From assembly GCA_003660905.1 (NCBI GenBank), contig QMVB01000037.1, forward strand, positions 1-8,368: 8,368 bases of DNA. Direction: 5' to 3'. A program made the translations under genes and the position numbers. A model generated the notes under the pieces. It saw nothing but the letters and a program-made list of their open reading frames with translations. It did not search any database and was not told the origin of the DNA. Shown one piece after another: positions 6,095 through 8,368 of the stretch; position 1 is the stretch's first letter, and each line of letters starts with the position of its first letter. The DNA comes from Candidatus Nanohalarchaeota archaeon. GTDB taxonomy: Archaea > EX4484-52.

Positions 6095-6502
6095 ATGGAT
6101 GAAAAGTACATTGTTTTGGAATCCCATCCAAATCTTATGGGGCTGTGGATTGGTAAGATTGGTACTAAAGAGGAAGTTCAGAAGTATGTCGATAAGATGG
6201 ATCCTTCTTATTTAAACTGTATTTTGCGTTTAGAGGAAGGCGCTGATATTCAGGAGAAGACTGCCGAGGAGTTTGGTTTAGTTTGGGATGAAGAGGCAGC
6301 GGAATGGAAAAGAAAATTAGAATATTTTGTAGAGCAGTATATATACAAAACTCATTCTTGTAAAGCATGGATCCGAGATTTAGTAATATCAGAGGAAACA
6401 GAAAAAGAAATAGTAGTATGGTGCATCGTTGAGTATGAGGATTCTGTAGAAACATTGGATTTGCGTATAGATAAAGAAAACTGGAGTATCTCCAAAAAGT
6501 AG
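6095..6502 (+). CDS. 135-residue protein with two compositional halves
   Basis: The ATG has the SD GGAGGCGAT (6078-6086), one mismatch from the window's usual GGAGGTGAT, 8 bases upstream. Residues 1-70 (YIVLESHPNLMGLWIGKIGTKEEVQ...) read as an alpha/beta domain and end near DEEAAEWKRK. Residues 71-135 begin with a helix (LEYFVEQYIY) and then form strands with C88 and C114. The first half uses CGT, CAG and GAG codons and fewer AAA/AGA, while the second half returns to the usual AT-rich style. The change suggests a domain fusion or a recent import of the 5' part. No catalytic motif is recognised. Confidence 0.75.
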   Translation: MDEKYIVLESHPNLMGLWIGKIGTKEEVQKYVDKMDPSYLNCILRLEEGADIQEKTAEEFGLVWDEEAAEWKRKLEYFVEQYIYKTHSCKAWIRDLVISEETEKEIVVWCIVEYEDSVETLDLRIDKENWSISKK

Positions 6503-6547
6503 GAGGAAAAAGATAGACATACAACATAGTTTGAGGAGGCGATATAA

Positions 6548-6727
6548 ATGAAAAATATCTCAGACCACATATATTATTTTGATAAACCAACAATAGGCTA
6601 TTGCCCAAATTGTGATGAATTGGCAATATATATAGAAAACAAAGGCTTAATCTGTCCAAAATGTAAAACCAGAGATCTCTCAATCTTCGAATGGGATGAA
6701 TCCTCACGTAATCCAGAAAGCGAATAA
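6548..6727 (+). CDS. 59-residue zinc-ribbon protein
   Basis: The ORF ATG 6548 to TAA 6727 contains CPNC (C19, C22) and CPKC (C36, C39), separated by 13 residues with the typical ribbon hairpin (ELAIYIENKGLI). A short acidic C-terminus follows (IFEWDESSRNPESE). One structural zinc is expected. The SD GAGGAGGCGAT (about 6533-6543) is 4 bases before the ATG. It is probably a protein- or nucleic-acid-binding accessory protein; the specific role is unknown. Confidence 0.75.
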   Translation: MKNISDHIYYFDKPTIGYCPNCDELAIYIENKGLICPKCKTRDLSIFEWDESSRNPESE

Positions 6728-6751
6728 AAAATAAAAAAGAGGAAACATAAA

Positions 6752-6997
6752 ATGCCAAAAATAAAAGGATGGAAGAAAATACCACACATGAATGCTTATG
6801 AAAACACAAAGACAAAACACATTATTTGGCTGAATGTTGTGCTTCGGAGCAATAGTCCTATGTTGGCAGTTTCGTTAGTTAAGAATAGAAAAACAAACGG
6901 AGAATTATTAAGAACATTTTCAGCAGCATCAGCAAAGGGAAGAAAAGCACAGAAAAGATTTGCCATTAATTGGATGAAAAGACACCCTAACGGATAA
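6752..6997 (+). CDS. KIKGW-family small protein, copy 1
   Basis: The product is 81 residues. It starts with PKIKGWKKI and ends with RFAINWMKRHPNG, both shared with the next gene. The pattern of a KGW start, beta strands in the middle and a C-terminal AINWMKxHP helix is one I associate with small proteins of archaeal mobile elements whose function is unknown. The middle (about 15-60) differs strongly from its paralogue and is rich in Asn, Lys and Ser. The SD AGAGGAAA precedes the ATG by 8 bases. The gene is 14 bases upstream of its paralogue, a tandem duplication that has diverged. Confidence 0.75.
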   Translation: MPKIKGWKKIPHMNAYENTKTKHIIWLNVVLRSNSPMLAVSLVKNRKTNGELLRTFSAASAKGRKAQKRFAINWMKRHPNG

Positions 6998-7011
6998 AAA
7001 GAGGTGAAGAA

Positions 7012-7341
7012 ATGGGAAAGATAAAAGGATGGAGAAAAGTAAAAGAAAATATTGACCGTATTGTTTGGCAAAGCGAAAAAACTGGTGCTTTCGTATTTGT
7101 AGCTTTGACAAAATCTCCATTTGGTACATGGATTACAGCCGATTGGATAATTGGATACGATAATGGTATTTTTAATGTAAAAACTTTAGGAAGGAAAGAG
7201 AAAAAACAAGATGCTCTCAAATTTGCTATCAACTGGATGAAAGAACATCCCCTACAAAATCTGAGGAGAGATTTTTGTATGGAGTTAGAGCCAACATTTT
7301 GTGATTTATATGAATTAGGAGGTGTAGCAAAAAATGAGTGA
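7012..7341 (+). CDS. KIKGW-family small protein, copy 2, with tail
   Basis: The product is 109 residues. Residues 1-80 match the family: GKIKGWRKV at the start, beta strands (RIVWQSEKTGAFVFVALT, TWITADWIIGYDNGIF), and KFAINWMKEHP at 70-80. Copy 1 ends here, but this copy continues for 29 residues (LQNLRRDFCMELEPTFCDLYELGGVAKNE). The tail contains an SD-like GAGGAGAG (about 7263-7270) followed 8 bases later by an in-frame ATG (7279), so it looks like a former separate 20-residue ORF joined by loss of a stop codon. The last residues (GGVAKNE) encode the SD of the next gene. The main SD GAGGTGA is 4 bases before the ATG. The overlap with the next gene is 8 bases. Confidence 0.8.
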   Translation: MGKIKGWRKVKENIDRIVWQSEKTGAFVFVALTKSPFGTWITADWIIGYDNGIFNVKTLGRKEKKQDALKFAINWMKEHPLQNLRRDFCMELEPTFCDLYELGGVAKNE

Positions 7342-7645
7342 AATAATTGTAGTCAACTACAAAGACATTACAGCAGAGAACAACCCAACTTTATGCATGA
7401 GTCCACATCGTTTTCTAAAACAATGCAATCGCTGTCCAATTTTCTATCAGCGTTTGATGTATTACAGAAACAAAGAAAAAATATCTGCTGAACAAGCCAT
7501 CCAAGCTACGATAAATAATCTAGAATGTCGACCACAATTGTCAGATGAGATCAAAATAAAAATGATTAGAAAATATATACTGCTTGATATGATTAAAAAC
7601 ATTAATGCAGAGGTTAGACTGCTCAATGAAGAGCTTGGAGAGTAG
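7334..7645 (+). CDS. 103-residue Cys-containing protein, unknown function
   Basis: The SD GGAGGTGT (about 7319-7326) precedes the ATG at normal distance. C21, C31 and C34 (CMSPHRFLKQCNRCPIFYQR) plus C65 could bind zinc or an iron-sulphur cluster; the CNRC pair is the clearest element. A helical C-terminal half (about 51-103) carries basic and then acidic residues (IRKYILLDMIKNINAEVRLL). It overlaps the previous gene by 8 bases, and its end is overlapped by a second Cys-rich gene. No family is recognised. Confidence 0.75.
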   Translation: MSEIIVVNYKDITAENNPTLCMSPHRFLKQCNRCPIFYQRLMYYRNKEKISAEQAIQATINNLECRPQLSDEIKIKMIRKYILLDMIKNINAEVRLLNEELGE

Positions 7646-7763
7646 CGGATGTATTAATAACAATAAAGAAACAGATAAATGCTGCGGTTTTTGCAACTGG
7701 TGTAAGGACAGCATCAAAAAAGAATGTCCATTTTATAACTCAAAGGAGTATGTGCATATCTAA
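7626..7763 (+). CDS. 45-residue Cys-rich micro-protein overlapping upstream gene
   Basis: The ORF ATG 7626 to TAA 7763 encodes 45 residues with six cysteines: C9, C19, C20, C23, C26 and C34 (CCGFCNWC, then ECPFY). The compact CxxCxxC spacing plus a later Cys suggests a zinc knuckle or a small metal cluster. The start lies 20 bases inside the previous gene in another frame, with GAGGT (7610-7614) 11 bases upstream. TTG at 7635 could also be used. It fills the otherwise unexplained 7646-7770 interval and keeps an open frame with a biased composition, so I consider it real. Confidence 0.6.
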   Translation: MKSLESSGCINNNKETDKCCGFCNWCKDSIKKECPFYNSKEYVHI

Positions 7764-7785
7764 ATCAGATAAGGGAGGTACTGAG

Positions 7786-8007
7786 ATGATCATAGAATTT
7801 TATTGGGGTAGAGATAGTGAAGAACGTTTTCTACTTGAAGTGAAAAAAGAAGATGGCAAAGAGATCAATATTGAGGAAATAAAGCAGCTTCTGGATAGGT
7901 ATCGTGAGGAAGATGAATACTACAACAGTAATGACTGGGCTGAGTTTTTAGAAAAGAATGGATATTTCGTTAGGATGTTGGAACCAGAAAAAAGTCTTTA
8001 TTTCTGA
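7786..8007 (+). CDS. 73-residue acidic protein, unknown function
   Basis: The ATG at 7786 is preferred over an in-frame upstream ATG at 7750, because GGGAGGT (7773-7779) lies 6 bases before it and the upstream start overlaps the Cys-rich gene without an SD. The protein begins with a strand (MIIEFYWGRDSEERFLLEVKKEDG). An acidic helix follows (INIEEIKQLLDRYREEDEYYN, about 28-48), then a strand ending in YFVRMLEPEKSLYF. Short acidic alpha/beta proteins of this kind are common in viral accessory regions, and some mimic DNA. No family is recognised. Confidence 0.7.
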   Translation: MIIEFYWGRDSEERFLLEVKKEDGKEINIEEIKQLLDRYREEDEYYNSNDWAEFLEKNGYFVRMLEPEKSLYF

Positions 8008-8020
8008 GGAGGTATTGAAA

Positions 8021-8140
8021 ATGGAGTTTTGTGAATGTGGTGGAGAAACAGAAATAGTGAGATATGAAAAAGACATCCCAATTTTGAAATGTAAAAAATG
8101 TGGTGATGAATTTGAAGCCCATGAAGAGTATTGGAGATAA
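8021..8140 (+). CDS. 39-residue zinc-ribbon micro-protein
   Basis: The ATG at 8021 follows the SD GAGGAGGT (8006-8013) by 7 bases; a longer in-frame start at 7958 lies inside the previous gene and has no SD. The product has CEC (C4, C6) and CKKC (C24, C27) with a ribbon hairpin between, then an acidic C-terminus (DEFEAHEEYWR). The first pair is CxC rather than CxxC, a known ribbon variant. It is a minimal zinc ribbon and probably binds one zinc. Function is unknown. Confidence 0.7.
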   Translation: MEFCECGGETEIVRYEKDIPILKCKKCGDEFEAHEEYWR

Positions 8141-8333
8141 GGAAAAACGAAGATTGAGAGCAATAGCAATCATAAAATCAAGCATAATCGAGGCATACGA
8201 TGATACAGAAAAAGAAGCAACTTTGTTTGCCACAGGGCTTGTTCAAAAGTTTGCAGACGAACAGCATGGAGACATTATCTTGGGACATCACAATGATGGA
8301 GATGGCAGATTGGAGGCATATCTTGTTGGATAG
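8121..8333 (+). CDS. 70-residue protein overlapping the zinc ribbon
   Basis: The open frame to TAG 8331-8333 encodes, from ATG 8121, a basic start (MKSIGDKEKRRLR), a helix (about 12-35) and a C-terminal region GDIILGHHNDGDGRLEAYLVG. The start is uncertain: ATG 8121 overlaps the ribbon gene by 20 bases and has no clear SD. TTG near 8154 has an AAGGA upstream but would give a protein of only 59 residues. An earlier in-frame ATG (8100) has no SD. No family is recognised. It is followed within 8 bases by the next start. Confidence 0.6.
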   Translation: MKSIGDKEKRRLRAIAIIKSSIIEAYDDTEKEATLFATGLVQKFADEQHGDIILGHHNDGDGRLEAYLVG

Positions 8334-8341
8334 GTGAGATA

Positions 8342-8368
8342 ATGAGTTCAAAGCATAAGTTACAAGAC
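8342..8368 (+). CDS. 5' end of a further gene (partial)
   Basis: ATG 8342 follows TAGGTGAG by a few bases and opens MSSKHKLQD to the window edge. The SD and spacing fit the pattern of the other genes. Nine codons are too few to identify the product. Confidence 0.5.

Noticed and set aside
6165..6815. 216-residue open frame on the minus strand
   Set aside because: It is antisense to three well-supported + strand genes, rich in Phe, Leu, Ser and Tyr as expected of the complement of AT-rich coding DNA, and has no SD.
7750..7785. Longer N-terminus for the 73-residue acidic protein
   Set aside because: The extra 12 residues lack an SD and overlap the Cys-rich gene, whereas ATG 7786 has a good SD at normal distance.
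7958..8020. Longer N-terminus for the 39-residue zinc ribbon
   Set aside because: The extension overlaps the previous gene and has no SD; ATG 8021 follows GAGGAGGT closely.
1..8368. CRISPR array, tRNA, rRNA or insertion sequence
   Set aside because: I saw no regularly spaced direct repeats, no cloverleaf-like sequence, no transposase and no terminal inverted repeats.

Overview
This window is a densely packed stretch of short genes, all on the + strand. The sequence is AT-rich, arginine is mostly AGA, and strong Shine-Dalgarno (SD) sequences of the GGAGGTGAT type precede most genes. There is no rRNA, tRNA, CRISPR array or insertion sequence. Spacers are at most about 63 bases, and many genes overlap by 4-20 bases. 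The only confidently recognised enzymes are an archaeal-type Holliday junction resolvase (Hjc-like) and an AAA+ ATPase with the two-part layout of the Ycf46/CDC48-like group. The rest are zinc ribbons, small hypothetical proteins, two membrane/coiled-coil proteins and a SWIM zinc-finger/winged-helix protein. My best reading is a virus, provirus or plasmid-like element of an archaeon, probably euryarchaeal. The archaeal assignment rests mainly on the resolvase and the style of the small proteins, and no structural or packaging gene is visible to prove a virus.

Layout. 1-622: a zinc-ribbon protein overlapping an acidic coiled-coil protein. 641-3992: a tightly coupled block of resolvase, AAA+ ATPase, one-TM coiled-coil protein, two-TM coiled-coil protein and SWIM/winged-helix protein. 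Its successive junctions are an ATGA overlap, a 2-base gap, an 8-base overlap and another ATGA overlap. 3993-4055: the largest spacer, with a two-codon ORF behind a strong SD and an AT-only palindrome. 4056-5255: a 345-residue protein with a possible distant DUF6744-like C-terminal half, then a 52-residue acidic protein.

5256-5526: two short open frames with perfect SD sequences but no ATG/GTG/TTG at the right distance; ATC and ATA lie there instead, and the ATA overlaps the preceding stop as ATAG. 5527-6727: a basic helical protein, a 51-residue helical protein, a 135-residue protein whose two halves differ in codon use, and a zinc ribbon. 6752-7341: tandem paralogues of a small KIKGW...FAINWMK family. 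The second carries a C-terminal tail that looks like read-through into a former short ORF. 7334-8368: two Cys-rich small proteins (one nested across the end of the other), an acidic protein, a 39-residue zinc ribbon, an overlapping 70-residue protein and the first nine codons of a further gene.

How the genes may work together is inference. A junction-cutting nuclease, a hexameric ATPase, two membrane-anchored coiled-coil proteins and a DNA-binding zinc/winged-helix protein, made from one coupled message, would suit a membrane-associated DNA-processing machine (replication, recombination, segregation or packaging). The downstream run of small metal-binding proteins resembles the accessory or host-takeover gene arrays of archaeal mobile elements.
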